A stretch of DNA of 46,028 nucleotides from a virus. Under the pieces are notes generated by a model. It was not told the DNA's origin and did no database searches. It saw nothing but the letters and a program-made list of their open reading frames with translations. Within the stretch, counting starts at the first letter, position 1, and the number at the start of each line of letters is the position of its first letter. The stretch is from positions 1 to 46,028 of IMG/VR virus record IMGVR_UViG_3300045927_000164; one strand, written 5' to 3'. Positions 17,301 to 25,707 of this stretch are shown here, piece after piece. Both the position numbers and the translations under genes were made by a program.

Positions 17301-17376
17301 GCTCGACGGCTACACGCTAACGAGCGCCGTCGTGCGCCGGATGCCTAACTTCGTGCGCGTGCGGACGGCCACCTGA
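14371..17376 (+). CDS. Tape measure protein (TP901-type)
   Basis: A 1001-aa protein that sets tail length and fills the tube. The TP901-like core spans about 60-330: LVGLGAASTKAFLEFEGAMN, then LGKAGFTVAQSIAALPSVL and EFGNAGIKADMAGTSLRKIL. Two or three hydrophobic segments lie around residues 390-460 (for example LLVVIGGLMTALAPLLPALG), probably for membrane passage. The GTG start follows GGGAGGACC. The C-terminus is glycine/proline-rich. The order chaperones then tape measure is standard. A 1031-codon open frame on the opposite strand is a GC-rich shadow. Confidence 0.92.
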   Translation: MAGGALIGALRVELASNLAQFQADMGRAADVVKSTSGQFAAVGQKFEQMGSSLKSAGTQMSVAITAPLVGLGAASTKAFLEFEGAMNRVSAALAPTTEEFKQLEAAAIEWGAKTKFSATESAEALGELGKAGFTVAQSIAALPSVLQLATVAQMSLADAATVTADTITQFGLKVEDAARVNDVLTLAAQKSTIDVKQLADSLKYAGPVAAGFGLSIEDTAAVLAEFGNAGIKADMAGTSLRKILTGLANPTKGMRDGMEALGIETLKSADGTFKLADVVDTLRAHGADAATVMQMFGDRAGPGMVALVSKGSAGLRELELSLQNAAGAAQTAERTSMRGLTGAFEEMKGSVETAAVAIGSALAPALTQVAVLVGQVADWVGQTLVPWFKELSPTTQTVALAFAAVVAAVGPLLVVIGGLMTALAPLLPALGAIGGALAALATGPIGWVIAAIALLSAAWYAWGDDIKAVVMPIVDVVVTALAPVVTWLKDVFLAALGLFVAGAKQEINNFLVGWGLFRDAFLAVAGPIWELVKALTDLFLSSFELIIAMHARAAREIVALLTPVLTFLKDAFLKGVEALAPFIRPHIEAVVAIFTFLRDTVLPIVEALVKGVATWLLDKFTGIVKGITDHVKKVAETFRWLKDQVVGHSFVPDMIDLIAREFGRLKPVMVDPTKRAATDVATATRTMGSTVGRDVRAAIDTVARQASRMQPEFTVPVVSSVQAAVDLVAAQVARFQPEIADPLVRDTQALRTRVDGEWSGMSGDMVSRTQSSWSEIAGAFGFGRDTVVGKVAELADVIASKFGNGEGGIGDSAAKLASQLGGMFETIGGIYQAHKSGDLTTLVLSYFEAFGQIVKYGDAWAARMKSIASTVGGWFSALWKGLKWIFTKGGAGGGEDFPTDPDDFGGVGPPGTIPTPGSFPEPAYFVPPGTLQWAQLDDDGRRFGADLSADTLRVSPMEAVIETPVGEPGGEQTIVVELDGYTLTSAVVRRMPNFVRVRTAT

Positions 17377-17380
17377 CGCC

Positions 17381-19588
17381 ATGTCCGAGATCACGCTCTT
17401 CACGATCGGCGGCGATGACGTCACGGACTTCGTCCTGCACCAGACGCTGGAGGTGGAGTACATCGGCAACAACCGCGGCGTCCTGCGGTGCCTCCTTGAG
17501 GACCACGGATCGCCGGCGTTCCGCCCGTCGTTCGGGGACGAGGTCGTGCTCGAGATGGACGGTGTTCGGGAGTTCAGCGGCGTCGTGTGGACCCCGACCG
17601 AGCGCGACGTCGTGAACGATGAAGGCAACCTGACGACGGTGGAGGCCGTCGACGCGTCGGCCCTGCTCGAGTTCGTGATGTTCAACGGCATCACCCCCGC
17701 TGGCACGCTGCGCGACGCGGTCGCGGCCCCGGTGCTCAACTTGGCGCCGCACCAGATCATCTTGAATCCGGCGATGGCCGCCGGGCCGACGGTGGGAGCC
17801 CAGGGCTTCCGGTTCATGACCATCAAGGAGATCGCGGATCGCTTGTCGCTGGAAAGCAGCTGGGTGCATCGCGTCATCTACTCAGCCTCGCAGAGCCGAC
17901 TCCTGTTCGAGTTCGTTGAGCCGGGAACGGTCGCCGCGCCTTTTCAGCTCACGTCGTCGACGCTGCGCAGCGTCGAGGTGGAGCAGGGCAGCCTGCAGGG
18001 CTACATCAACGAAGCCTGGGCCATCTTCGGCGAAGGCGCCCGCGTGGTCACGCAGCGCTGGTACGGCGACGGGGCGACGCGCGAATTTCGGCTGAACTAT
18101 GACCTGGCCGAGCTGCCGGGTGTGCTCACGGTCGGCCGGACCGGCGGCGTGACGTTCGAGCCGACCTCGATCTTCGGCCAGGGGTTCTCGACGCCCTGGT
18201 ATTACGACCGGGCGCAGAACTGGAACCAGCGCTGGGTGCAGGACGCCGGCGAGGCCGTCCTGGGGAGCGACGAGTACGTCGAGGCGACCTTCCTGTCACA
18301 GTTTCCGAACAGCATCTTCGAGCGCGATCTGGCCGCCTTCGCGGAAACAGGCCGGCCCTACACGGGCCGCCTCGAGCTCCCGGAGGTCTTCGACTACGAC
18401 CAGGCGCATGCTTACCTCCTGGCGCATCTGCGCCGATTCGCGGGCTCCACGCGGCGCCTGAAGGGCATCACGCAGGAGCCGGGCCTCCGGTCGCTGCAGA
18501 CGACCACCGCCAACCTTCCGAATCGTGGGCTCGCCAGCGTGGACGTGCTCATCACCGGCGTCCGGATGCGGCACGTCAGCGGCCTTGGCGATGACGAGCA
18601 CCTCTTCGAGTACGAGGTCGAAGCCGTCGAGGGGGACGAATACCGCGACAGCTGGCTGGAGTACTTCCAGCCGGATCGACCGGTCCGCGGCTTCGGGGGC
18701 AGCGGGGGAGGCGTCGGCGGCGAGAACCCGCCGGAGACGACGAACGACCCGGAAGTCGTGCTCAGCGGGCCCACCAGCTACCCGATTGGGGCGCGCGGCG
18801 TCACCCTGACCACGAGCAGCTCGACGGCCTGGACGGATACGGCCTGGGTCGAGGTGATGCCGGCGGCGAGCGCCCCGGCCACCTTCTGGGCGCTCTGCGG
18901 TATCCACGTGGAGGAGATCGCAAACCTGTGCGACGGGATCGAGTTCGACGTCTCGCTCGGGCTGGCCGGCTCTGAGGTCGCCGGCATCTGTGCGACCTTC
19001 CGCGCCGGGGGCAACACCCGGAATTCGCCGAACTGGCTGACGTGCCCGATTCCGATCGGGCCGATTGCGCCGGGGACGCGCGTGTCGGTGCGCTGCCGGT
19101 ACCGTGACGCCGCCAGCCAGTCCGCCAAGACGCAGTACGTGAAGGCCCTCTACTATCCGACGGTCCCCGCGGGCATCAGCCTCACGACCCGTCCGTTCCG
19201 CTCGGCGACGCCATCGAGCTACATCACGCTGACGACCTCGAGCTCGGCGTGGGCGAACCCAGCGGCCTTCACCGAGATCATCGCCGCGACAGCGGCCCCG
19301 TGGCAGCTCTCCCAGGTCCTCATCAGCGAGGGCGACATCCCGTTCAACTCGGGCGGGGACGAGATCGAGATCGACGTCGCGACCGGGCCGGCCTCGAGCG
19401 AGGTCGTGCAGACAACCGTGCGTATCCATACGCGGCAAGGCGTCGCCGTGAGCCAGGGCGTCGAGCTCGACCCGATCCTCGCAGGCCAAATCCCCGCAGG
19501 GGTTCGAGTCTCGATGCGTGCCCGACACCGGCGCGCGGCCGCGCTCACCTTCGGGGTCAGCGCGCAGTACTACGAGGGGGCGCTGTGA
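17381..19588 (+). CDS. Tail-tip/baseplate protein with two C-terminal repeated beta domains
   Basis: A 735-aa protein directly after the tape measure, where distal-tail and hub proteins lie. The N-terminal 440 residues look like a hub/tail-tip protein (TLFTIGGDDVTDFVLHQTLE at the start). A glycine-rich linker (FGGSGGGVGGENPPE) leads to two homologous beta domains of about 130 residues. They share LTTSSSxAW, a conserved SEV strand and IxPGTRVSVR / IPAGVRVSMR. Related domains appear in the next gene. They may be carbohydrate-binding modules. Confidence 0.7.
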   Translation: MSEITLFTIGGDDVTDFVLHQTLEVEYIGNNRGVLRCLLEDHGSPAFRPSFGDEVVLEMDGVREFSGVVWTPTERDVVNDEGNLTTVEAVDASALLEFVMFNGITPAGTLRDAVAAPVLNLAPHQIILNPAMAAGPTVGAQGFRFMTIKEIADRLSLESSWVHRVIYSASQSRLLFEFVEPGTVAAPFQLTSSTLRSVEVEQGSLQGYINEAWAIFGEGARVVTQRWYGDGATREFRLNYDLAELPGVLTVGRTGGVTFEPTSIFGQGFSTPWYYDRAQNWNQRWVQDAGEAVLGSDEYVEATFLSQFPNSIFERDLAAFAETGRPYTGRLELPEVFDYDQAHAYLLAHLRRFAGSTRRLKGITQEPGLRSLQTTTANLPNRGLASVDVLITGVRMRHVSGLGDDEHLFEYEVEAVEGDEYRDSWLEYFQPDRPVRGFGGSGGGVGGENPPETTNDPEVVLSGPTSYPIGARGVTLTTSSSTAWTDTAWVEVMPAASAPATFWALCGIHVEEIANLCDGIEFDVSLGLAGSEVAGICATFRAGGNTRNSPNWLTCPIPIGPIAPGTRVSVRCRYRDAASQSAKTQYVKALYYPTVPAGISLTTRPFRSATPSSYITLTTSSSAWANPAAFTEIIAATAAPWQLSQVLISEGDIPFNSGGDEIEIDVATGPASSEVVQTTVRIHTRQGVAVSQGVELDPILAGQIPAGVRVSMRARHRRAAALTFGVSAQYYEGAL

Positions 19589-20403
19589 GCAAGACGACCA
19601 ACCAGCCGACCCTCTGGCTGCCTGCGGCCGCTGACGCCGTCCAGGCGACGCCGGATGCCACGGCGTGGGCCGCTGGCGCCTGGGCGGACCTCACGACGTC
19701 GTCGGCGTCGGTCATGTATCCGCGGTTCCTGGCCGTGCTCCCGAACGACGGCGGCGTCCTGACGGAGCTGTCCGCGCAGATCGAGATCGGGGTCGATCCG
19801 ACGGGCGGCACGACGCGGATCGTGGTGGCCACCTGTCGCGTGCGGTTCGGCGCGAACCAGTGGGGCGGCCGGGCGACCATCCCGCTCCCGCTAATCTACA
19901 GCGTCATTCCCTCGGGGAGCCGCGTGTCCGTGCGGGTGACGCACAGCGCCTCGTCGGATACCGACGTCTATCGCATCGCGTTGGGCTATCAGACGAGCCT
20001 CGGCGGCGCCACGGGCTACCTGAACACCGTGCTGACGTGCACGCCGATCGACAGCGCGACGGCCTCGATCGCGGGCACGACGGGGTGGGCGAACGGCGCC
20101 TGGACGGACCTCATCACGGCCCTCGCCGCCGATGCCCTCATCGTCGGAGTCGTCGCGGCGGGGTGGACGGTGAACGGAGAGATCGAGCTCGGAGCGGACC
20201 CGACCGGCGGGACGAGCTACGTGTCGATCGCCCCGTCCTTGCCCTACACGACGCCGGCGGCGGACTCCGGAACCGGGATCGGGTACGTCCGGCTCCCGCA
20301 CCCGATCCGGGTGACCGCGGGCAGCCGCATCGCGATGCGCCAGCGGGCGAACACCTCGAGCGCGTTCAACGGGACGATCTGGCATCAACCGGCGGCCGCG
20401 TGA
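19585..20403 (+). CDS. Probable tail accessory/receptor-binding protein of two repeated beta domains
   Basis: A 272-aa protein made of two copies of a beta domain like those ending the previous protein. Shared features are ATAWAAGAWADLTTSSAS / GTTGWANGAWTDLITALA, IEIGVDPTGGTT / IELGADPTGGTS, and IPSGSRVSVRVTH / VTAGSRIAMRQRA. The GTG start overlaps the previous stop by 4 nt (GTGA), suggesting coupled translation. The module set may vary adhesion by copy number. No database family was recognised. Confidence 0.6.
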   Translation: MSKTTNQPTLWLPAAADAVQATPDATAWAAGAWADLTTSSASVMYPRFLAVLPNDGGVLTELSAQIEIGVDPTGGTTRIVVATCRVRFGANQWGGRATIPLPLIYSVIPSGSRVSVRVTHSASSDTDVYRIALGYQTSLGGATGYLNTVLTCTPIDSATASIAGTTGWANGAWTDLITALAADALIVGVVAAGWTVNGEIELGADPTGGTSYVSIAPSLPYTTPAADSGTGIGYVRLPHPIRVTAGSRIAMRQRANTSSAFNGTIWHQPAAA

Positions 20404-20420
20404 CCAAGGGAGGGGCCTCC

Positions 20421-20744
20421 ATGACACTGGCTGACATGAAGACCCGCGTGACGATGAAGGACGTGATGGCGCTCGTCGTCTTCGCGCTCGGCATCGGGGG
20501 CTGGATCGAATCCCAGCGCGGCCAACGCGCCGTCGTCGACGCGCGACTGGCCGCCACCGAATCGCAGATGCAGGCGATCACGTCGAGCATCGACTCGACG
20601 AAGGCGTATGCCGAGCAGACGTACTCACGGAAAGACGTGATCGCCTCCGAGCTGCAGGCCCTGCGTGGTACGATTGAGGCCACACGTCAGGAGGTGGCGG
20701 ATCTGCGTCGGACGGTCACCGGGAAAGGTGAGCAGACGCGCTGA
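20421..20744 (+). CDS. Single-TM protein with coiled-coil tail
   Basis: A 107-aa protein. Residues about 12-30 are hydrophobic (MKDVMALVVFALGIGGWI), followed by a heptad-rich helix (about 40-100, for example SELQALRGTIEATRQEVADL). AGGGAGGGG precedes the ATG. The layout resembles inner-membrane spanins or other lysis accessory proteins, and the position after the tail genes fits, but no lysis motif proves it. A strong terminator follows. Confidence 0.6.
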   Translation: MTLADMKTRVTMKDVMALVVFALGIGGWIESQRGQRAVVDARLAATESQMQAITSSIDSTKAYAEQTYSRKDVIASELQALRGTIEATRQEVADLRRTVTGKGEQTR

Positions 20745-20842
20745 TCGCAACACGAAGGTTCCCCTAGGCGTCCGCTGATCACGGGCGCGACGAGGTCTGA
20801 GCCTCAGGCCGGGGACACCCACAGGGGGCAGGCGAGCTCAGA

Positions 20843-20892
20843 GGCGGCTCCCCGTCTGCGCGCGACGCGCAGCCGGGTCGAGCCGCCTTTTT
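20843..20892 (+). terminator. Rho-independent terminator with nested hairpin
   Basis: Outer arms GGCGGCTC (20843-20850) and GAGCCGCC (20880-20887) are perfect, followed by TTTTT (20888-20892). A perfect inner 7-bp hairpin (20856-20872, loop CGA) nests inside. It splits the late region into tail and host-interaction/lysis parts. Confidence 0.85.
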
Positions 20893-20921
20893 CTTTGCCT
20901 GTCCGAGGGAGGACAGACGCC

Positions 20922-21116
20922 ATGCCGATGGTACTTGTCGACGAACAGCTGCTCGAGCGCATGGTGAGCGCGCTGGAGATCGGCATCAGAGAGGACACGC
21001 TCGCGGAGCGGTATGCCGTCCTGAACCAGGCGCGCGCGCTGATCAAGCTGCCGCCGCAGCGGCACACGCTCGAATGCGAGGAGGACGCCGCCAGCGTCGC
21101 GCGCACCCACGAGTGA
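20922..21116 (+). CDS. Small hypothetical protein
   Basis: A 64-aa acidic protein with a helical centre (EQLLERMVSALEIGIREDTL). The ATG at 20922 has a strong GAGGGAGGAC Shine-Dalgarno. It is the first gene after the terminator and 10 nt upstream of the 605-aa protein gene. No family recognised. Confidence 0.6.
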   Translation: MPMVLVDEQLLERMVSALEIGIREDTLAERYAVLNQARALIKLPPQRHTLECEEDAASVARTHE

Positions 21117-21126
21117 AGCGGTCACC

Positions 21127-22944
21127 ATGAGCGGACATTTCCCGCGCCTGACGCCGCCCGGCGACCTGGTCGTGTCCGGGCACGACGTCATCGAGCTCGA
21201 GCGCGAACCGATCGCGCCGCTCGAAGGCGACCAACTCCCACACGGGACGTCGCCGGAGTGGTTGTCCGCCAGCCAGATCCAGGCCGAGTCGAACGCGATC
21301 CTCTACACCTACCAGGGCGGCGCCCACGACGGCGCGCTGATGGAGGCCCGCGGTCCGGACTACATCCCGCAGATCATCGGTCGGAGCGGGAACGTCATCG
21401 CCGCCGGTGGCGGCCGGTGGACCGTCTTCGAGGTGGTGCCGAGCGCCGGGCCCTGCCTGCGCTTCGACGACTCGACCATCTGGGCCGGCTACCAGGCGCC
21501 GGCCTGGAACGATGACGGCATCCTCTTCGCCTGCACGCAGCACGCGACCGGGCTCCTGCTCGCGGGCCGGCCGACAGCCATGCAGATCGTGCCGGGGCTC
21601 ACGGGGCAGCCGGTGCTCGGCGCACGCGAGCCGGCCTGGCGGTACGGGGCGCTTTGCTGGGAGGCTGGAACGCGCGTCTACGGGCGCGTAACGGGAGACG
21701 CCCCGAGCGAAGACCTCACGCTTGCGGAGTGGGAAGCAAAGCCGATCCCGATCCGCACGCCCGGCGGCTGGTGGCTGCTCTCGCACGACCAGACGCGCGT
21801 GCTGCTGCGGCCCTGGGGCTCGAGCCGCGGGTACGTCGTCTTCGCCGGCGATTCGGACGGGCCGCACGATGCGCGCTGGGACCGCTTCACCGAGACGATC
21901 CGCGTGGTGTGGTCGGTCAAGGGCCGGCTGCACGACGCCCGTTTCCGGATCGACGGGGCGCTCGAGTCGCTCGTCGACGAGCCCTTCGTCGTCGACCCGA
22001 CAGGCGTCATCGAGGACACGCTCCCGCACGTCCTCGGGCCCTATCCCGCGATGGCGCGGCCGGACTGCGCCACCTTCATCAAGAGCCTGACCGACGCGGC
22101 GTATGCCGAGTGGTGGTCATTCGACCCGTCGCGCATCTATCACGAGTTCGATCGCACGCGCCAACCTGGTGACCTTGGCTGGTATCTCGAGCCGCTCCCG
22201 CTCTGGCTGCCGCGGCGCGTGCAGACCGGGTCCACCTGGGCTTTCGAGGGGGAGATTGTTGATCTCGGCGGAACGCCGGCGCCGGCCGGAGTTCATCCCT
22301 TCGAGTTTCTCGCCCGGATAGACGTGGCCGCGAGCGGCACACTCGGCGGCCGGCCAATCGCGTTCGTCCACACCTACGACCCGCGACGTCGCGAAGCAGA
22401 CTCCACCGTACGCCTGAAGGGCGGATACGAGAAGTTCATCTACGGCCGGCCGGAAGACGGCCTGCTGCGGTGGGAGTACTGGCGCACGAAAGACGACAAC
22501 AGCGGCGACGAGCTGGTCCACTCGGCAGACGCTGGCTTCCCGAAGGGCCAGACGTCACTGACCCCGCTGCCGTCGCCGCGTCCACCCGATGACGAGGACG
22601 ACATGCCTGGCTATCCCGACCTGCAGCCGATCCCGCGCGACCAGCTCCTCGACACGCTCGACTGGCTGCGCTTCGAGGTCTACACACCATCCCAGGAGGA
22701 TGAGCGCCCGGGCGAGCATCCATTCCGGCTCGTCCCCCACCCGCTCGACGACGAAGGGATCGCGGCGTGGCTCTGCGACGCCTACGAGAGCGTCGGCCGC
22801 TACCGGTACGGCCTCAGTCACCAGGCGGCCAAGGACTACGTCTATCGGGAGATTCAGAAGGTCGTGTCGCCTCCCGACCCGGTGCCACCACCGCAGGTCA
22901 TCAGCGCGCCGATCCATGTGGCCGCAAGGGACTTCGTCCGATGA
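21127..22944 (+). CDS. Large uncharacterised late protein, possible fibre/host-interaction
   Basis: A 605-aa protein rich in W, G and D. It has repeated short strands around 45-270 that could form a beta-propeller-like fold (for example PAWNDDGILFACTQHATGLL, PGGWWLLSHDQTRVLLRPWG). A central segment (about 310-370: IYHEFDRTRQPGDLGWYLEP) looks enzyme- or receptor-like. A proline/acidic linker (PLPSPRPPDDEDDMP, about 480) precedes a helical C-terminus. No signal peptide. It ends in ATGA coupling to the beta-helix gene. I do not recognise the family. Confidence 0.55.
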   Translation: MSGHFPRLTPPGDLVVSGHDVIELEREPIAPLEGDQLPHGTSPEWLSASQIQAESNAILYTYQGGAHDGALMEARGPDYIPQIIGRSGNVIAAGGGRWTVFEVVPSAGPCLRFDDSTIWAGYQAPAWNDDGILFACTQHATGLLLAGRPTAMQIVPGLTGQPVLGAREPAWRYGALCWEAGTRVYGRVTGDAPSEDLTLAEWEAKPIPIRTPGGWWLLSHDQTRVLLRPWGSSRGYVVFAGDSDGPHDARWDRFTETIRVVWSVKGRLHDARFRIDGALESLVDEPFVVDPTGVIEDTLPHVLGPYPAMARPDCATFIKSLTDAAYAEWWSFDPSRIYHEFDRTRQPGDLGWYLEPLPLWLPRRVQTGSTWAFEGEIVDLGGTPAPAGVHPFEFLARIDVAASGTLGGRPIAFVHTYDPRRREADSTVRLKGGYEKFIYGRPEDGLLRWEYWRTKDDNSGDELVHSADAGFPKGQTSLTPLPSPRPPDDEDDMPGYPDLQPIPRDQLLDTLDWLRFEVYTPSQEDERPGEHPFRLVPHPLDDEGIAAWLCDAYESVGRYRYGLSHQAAKDYVYREIQKVVSPPDPVPPPQVISAPIHVAARDFVR

Positions 22945-24497
22945 CGCGACCTGCCGCACTCCTGTTCGGGCTGCTCGCCACGGGCCAGCCGACGCCTACG
23001 TACTACGTGGCGCCGACCGGGAGCCAGACGAGCACGTGCGAGTCGGCCGAGGCGCCGTGCTCGCTCGAACGCGCGGTCGAGCTGTTGAACGCGGGATCCA
23101 TCGCGCCAGGGTCGATGGTGCTCCTCCGGTTCGGAACCTACAGCCCGCCGCGGCTCGTGCTGGCTCGTGGCGGGACAGCCCCGGCGCCGATCAGGTTCGT
23201 CGCGGAGCCAGGCGCGCGCCTGGCTGGCGTGTCGGCGCGCCCTGGGCCGTGGACGCGCGCCGCTGGTCGCCAGTACGTCTGGCAGGCGCCGCTCCCGTTC
23301 CCTGGCGTCGGCACGGTCGCGCAGCTCGACGCGACGACCTGGCAGCCCTGGCTCGTCGACGACAGGCTCGGCCGTGCGCCGACCGTCTCCCTCGGGCGGC
23401 CATTCACTCTGCTCGTTCCGCCCATGTACGCGCGCCGGAGCGACGTCGCGCAGGTCGAGGCGCAGAGCTGCACGTGGACCGCCGACGACACCACGCTCAG
23501 CGTGCATATGTGCCACGACGGTCCGCCGGCACCGGAGGACGACCTTCGAGTCGGGACGGCGACCGCAGGCCAGCTCGCCATCGCTGGCGACCACCTGACG
23601 ATCGAGGGCCTCGCCGTGGCCTACGTCAGCGGCAGTGGGATCAAGATCGAGACGAGCGCGACCGGGACGGTCCTCCGGCGGGTCACGGCGCTCGCCACGC
23701 AGGTCTGGATGGAGGGCAGCGGCACGCTGGCCGAGGACCTCCACGCTTCGCACAACATCAGGCAAAGCCCGCTGCCGAACCCAGACTGCACCGAGGCGAC
23801 CGACGTCAATCCGAGCTTTGGGATTGGGGAGTGCTTCCATTCCGGCGGCGACCGGCTCGCGCTCCTGATGGGGCGCCAGCGCTCGACGCGCCAGTACAAC
23901 CAGGCGTGCGTGCGCTGTCGCGTCGATCGGAGTTGGAACCTCGCACACATCGCGGGCCGCAACACTGTGATCGACTCTGAGTTCTGGGGGGCGCCAAACC
24001 ACTGCATCACCGCGTCGGACACGGGCGTGACGTTGACGGGCAACGCCGTCCTCAACTGCCAGGACAGTCTCTACCTCGGGCATGACGGCTTCGACGAGCT
24101 GACCGTCGAGCGCAACGTCTTTGCGGGCGCGACGTACATCACATCATCCAGCGGGGGCACGGGCGGGGCGCCCGTTACGGGGTGGACGTTCCGGCACAAC
24201 GTGCTCACGCGGCTGACGGTGGATCGCTGGGCGTTCGACGCGATGACGAGCGCGTGCAACGTCTTCATGGGCACGGCGCCAGCGCTGCGGCTCATCGCCA
24301 CGAATGGGATCCCTGGCCGGACGTGGCAGACGCTGGCCGACGCGCAGGCGAGCGGGCTTGAGCCAGGAAGCAAAGCGCTTCCGCCGTCGTCGTGGACGAG
24401 CGGTTCGATGTTCGCGCGGTTCACCGGACAGGCGGATCCGGTGTTCGACTTTCGCGACCCGCTGACGGTGTGCGGTGCGCGCGCGGGGATCCAGTGA
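22941..24497 (+). CDS. Exported right-handed parallel beta-helix protein (tailspike/depolymerase-like)
   Basis: A 518-aa protein with a short signal-like N-terminus (MTRPAALLFGLLATGQP), then TYYVAPTGSQTS, the usual entry to a pectin-lyase-type helix. The coils contain ALAIAGDHLTIEGLAVAYV-type strands, GSGIKIETSATGTVLRRV and NTVIDSEFWGAPNHCITAS. About twelve cysteines in pairs (for example CESAEAPC, ACVRC) suggest disulfides and hence export. It could degrade or bind host polysaccharide. A signal peptide is unusual for a virion spike. Coupled to neighbours by ATGA and TGATG overlaps. Confidence 0.65.
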   Translation: MTRPAALLFGLLATGQPTPTYYVAPTGSQTSTCESAEAPCSLERAVELLNAGSIAPGSMVLLRFGTYSPPRLVLARGGTAPAPIRFVAEPGARLAGVSARPGPWTRAAGRQYVWQAPLPFPGVGTVAQLDATTWQPWLVDDRLGRAPTVSLGRPFTLLVPPMYARRSDVAQVEAQSCTWTADDTTLSVHMCHDGPPAPEDDLRVGTATAGQLAIAGDHLTIEGLAVAYVSGSGIKIETSATGTVLRRVTALATQVWMEGSGTLAEDLHASHNIRQSPLPNPDCTEATDVNPSFGIGECFHSGGDRLALLMGRQRSTRQYNQACVRCRVDRSWNLAHIAGRNTVIDSEFWGAPNHCITASDTGVTLTGNAVLNCQDSLYLGHDGFDELTVERNVFAGATYITSSSGGTGGAPVTGWTFRHNVLTRLTVDRWAFDAMTSACNVFMGTAPALRLIATNGIPGRTWQTLADAQASGLEPGSKALPPSSWTSGSMFARFTGQADPVFDFRDPLTVCGARAGIQ

Positions 24498-25513
24498 TGG
24501 AGCTGCACACCATCGTCGGCGCGTCCTGCCTCTCGGCACTCCGACCAGGCCACGACCACCGGCCGACGCTCGACGAGCTCGCCGCGCTCGGCGTCAACCT
24601 CGTGCGCGTGTTCTGCGGAGCGCTCTCGTGGGCTGAGCAGACGCCTGGCGACGTCTACATGCGCCTGCCGACGTTCCTCGACGACTGCCACGCACGCGGG
24701 CTCGATGCCTACCTGTCCTACATCACCGACGCTGGCACGGGCTACGACCTCGAGCGCCACGTCGACGAGCTCGAGGCAATGACCGCCGGCCGCGTCAACG
24801 TCCTGCGCGAAGTCGCCAACGAGCCGTATCACCCCACGCAGGGCGGGCGCCTGCCGTGGGAGCGCCTCAGCGCGCTGCGCGATCGCATGGCCGAACCGGC
24901 AGCACTCGGCGCCGCTGAAGACGACGAGAGCGATGACAACACGCGCGGGGACTTTGGATCGGTCCACCGTGACCGCTCGCGCGACAAGTGGAACTGCGTG
25001 CGCCGCGTGCGCGAGATCGAGGGCCTCAGCGACCGCGCCGAGAAGGCGGCGATCGACCAGGAACCCATCGGCGCCGCGGAAGTGAGCGAGCCGGGGCGCC
25101 GCGAGAGCGACCCGGCGATCTTCTTCACGCAGTCCGTGCTCGCCAAAATCATGGCGGTCGGGACCGTCCTGCACTCGACGGACGGGCTCGCTGCGGTGCC
25201 CTTCCGGGTGAATCAGCGCATGTGCGCGCAGGCGTTCATCCGCGGATCGCAGTGTTGGCAGGGGACGCGGCTCACGTTCAAGAACGCGGGCTGGCACGAC
25301 TCGCCGGTCAAGGACGCCGCGTTCAGCGATCGACCAGGCGGCACCGTCGTGCGCGTCTACTCCGGCGTGTCGGGGGACTCCGGCATTACGTGTGCGCTCG
25401 GGCTCACGGGCGAGCCGAAGATCGAGTGGCAGAACGGGTGGGCTCCGCGAGAGACGGATCCGATCGTCGACGAGCTGCCTGGCGTCATCGTCTACGCCAT
25501 TTCACGCGGGTGA
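24497..25513 (+). CDS. Glycoside-hydrolase-like (clan GH-A style) protein
   Basis: A 338-aa protein. The N-terminal 200 residues follow a TIM-barrel glycosidase pattern: LDELAALGVNLVRVFCG (about 25-41), GLDAYLSYITDAGT, then VLREVANEPYHP with N108-E109 as the likely acid/base. AAIDQEPIGAAE has E189 as a possible nucleophile. The C-terminal domain (about 210-338) resembles a carbohydrate-binding beta domain. No signal peptide. It may cut host polysaccharide or cell wall; it is the best candidate for a lytic or glycan-cutting enzyme here. Confidence 0.55.
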   Translation: MELHTIVGASCLSALRPGHDHRPTLDELAALGVNLVRVFCGALSWAEQTPGDVYMRLPTFLDDCHARGLDAYLSYITDAGTGYDLERHVDELEAMTAGRVNVLREVANEPYHPTQGGRLPWERLSALRDRMAEPAALGAAEDDESDDNTRGDFGSVHRDRSRDKWNCVRRVREIEGLSDRAEKAAIDQEPIGAAEVSEPGRRESDPAIFFTQSVLAKIMAVGTVLHSTDGLAAVPFRVNQRMCAQAFIRGSQCWQGTRLTFKNAGWHDSPVKDAAFSDRPGGTVVRVYSGVSGDSGITCALGLTGEPKIEWQNGWAPRETDPIVDELPGVIVYAISRG

Positions 25514-25516
25514 GCT

Positions 25517-25702
25517 ATGTGGGAGCGAGTCCTCAATGAACCGGTGCTGTTGGCGGCCCTCGTGCGCCAGGCGATCGCCCTCAGCGCGGCGTTCGGCTTC
25601 GGCCTGACGGAGGCCCAGACGCTCGCGGTAATGGCGTTCGTCGAAACCCTGACCACGCTCTTCACGCGGGCAGTGGTCACCCCGAATCGCAGATTGGAGT
25701 GA
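25517..25702 (+). CDS. Small holin-like membrane-associated protein
   Basis: A 61-aa protein: MWERVLNEPVLLAALVRQAI, then ALSAAFGFGLTEAQTLAVMA, FVETLTTLFTRAVVTPN. One or two hydrophobic helices are separated by the G-L-T-E-A-Q turn. This layout (NEP start, FGLGLT-E-Q turn, TR-x-x-VTP end) is common in small holin-like phage proteins. It overlaps the possible GTG start of the next gene. Confidence 0.6.
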   Translation: MWERVLNEPVLLAALVRQAIALSAAFGFGLTEAQTLAVMAFVETLTTLFTRAVVTPNRRLE

Positions 25703-25707
25703 CGCTC

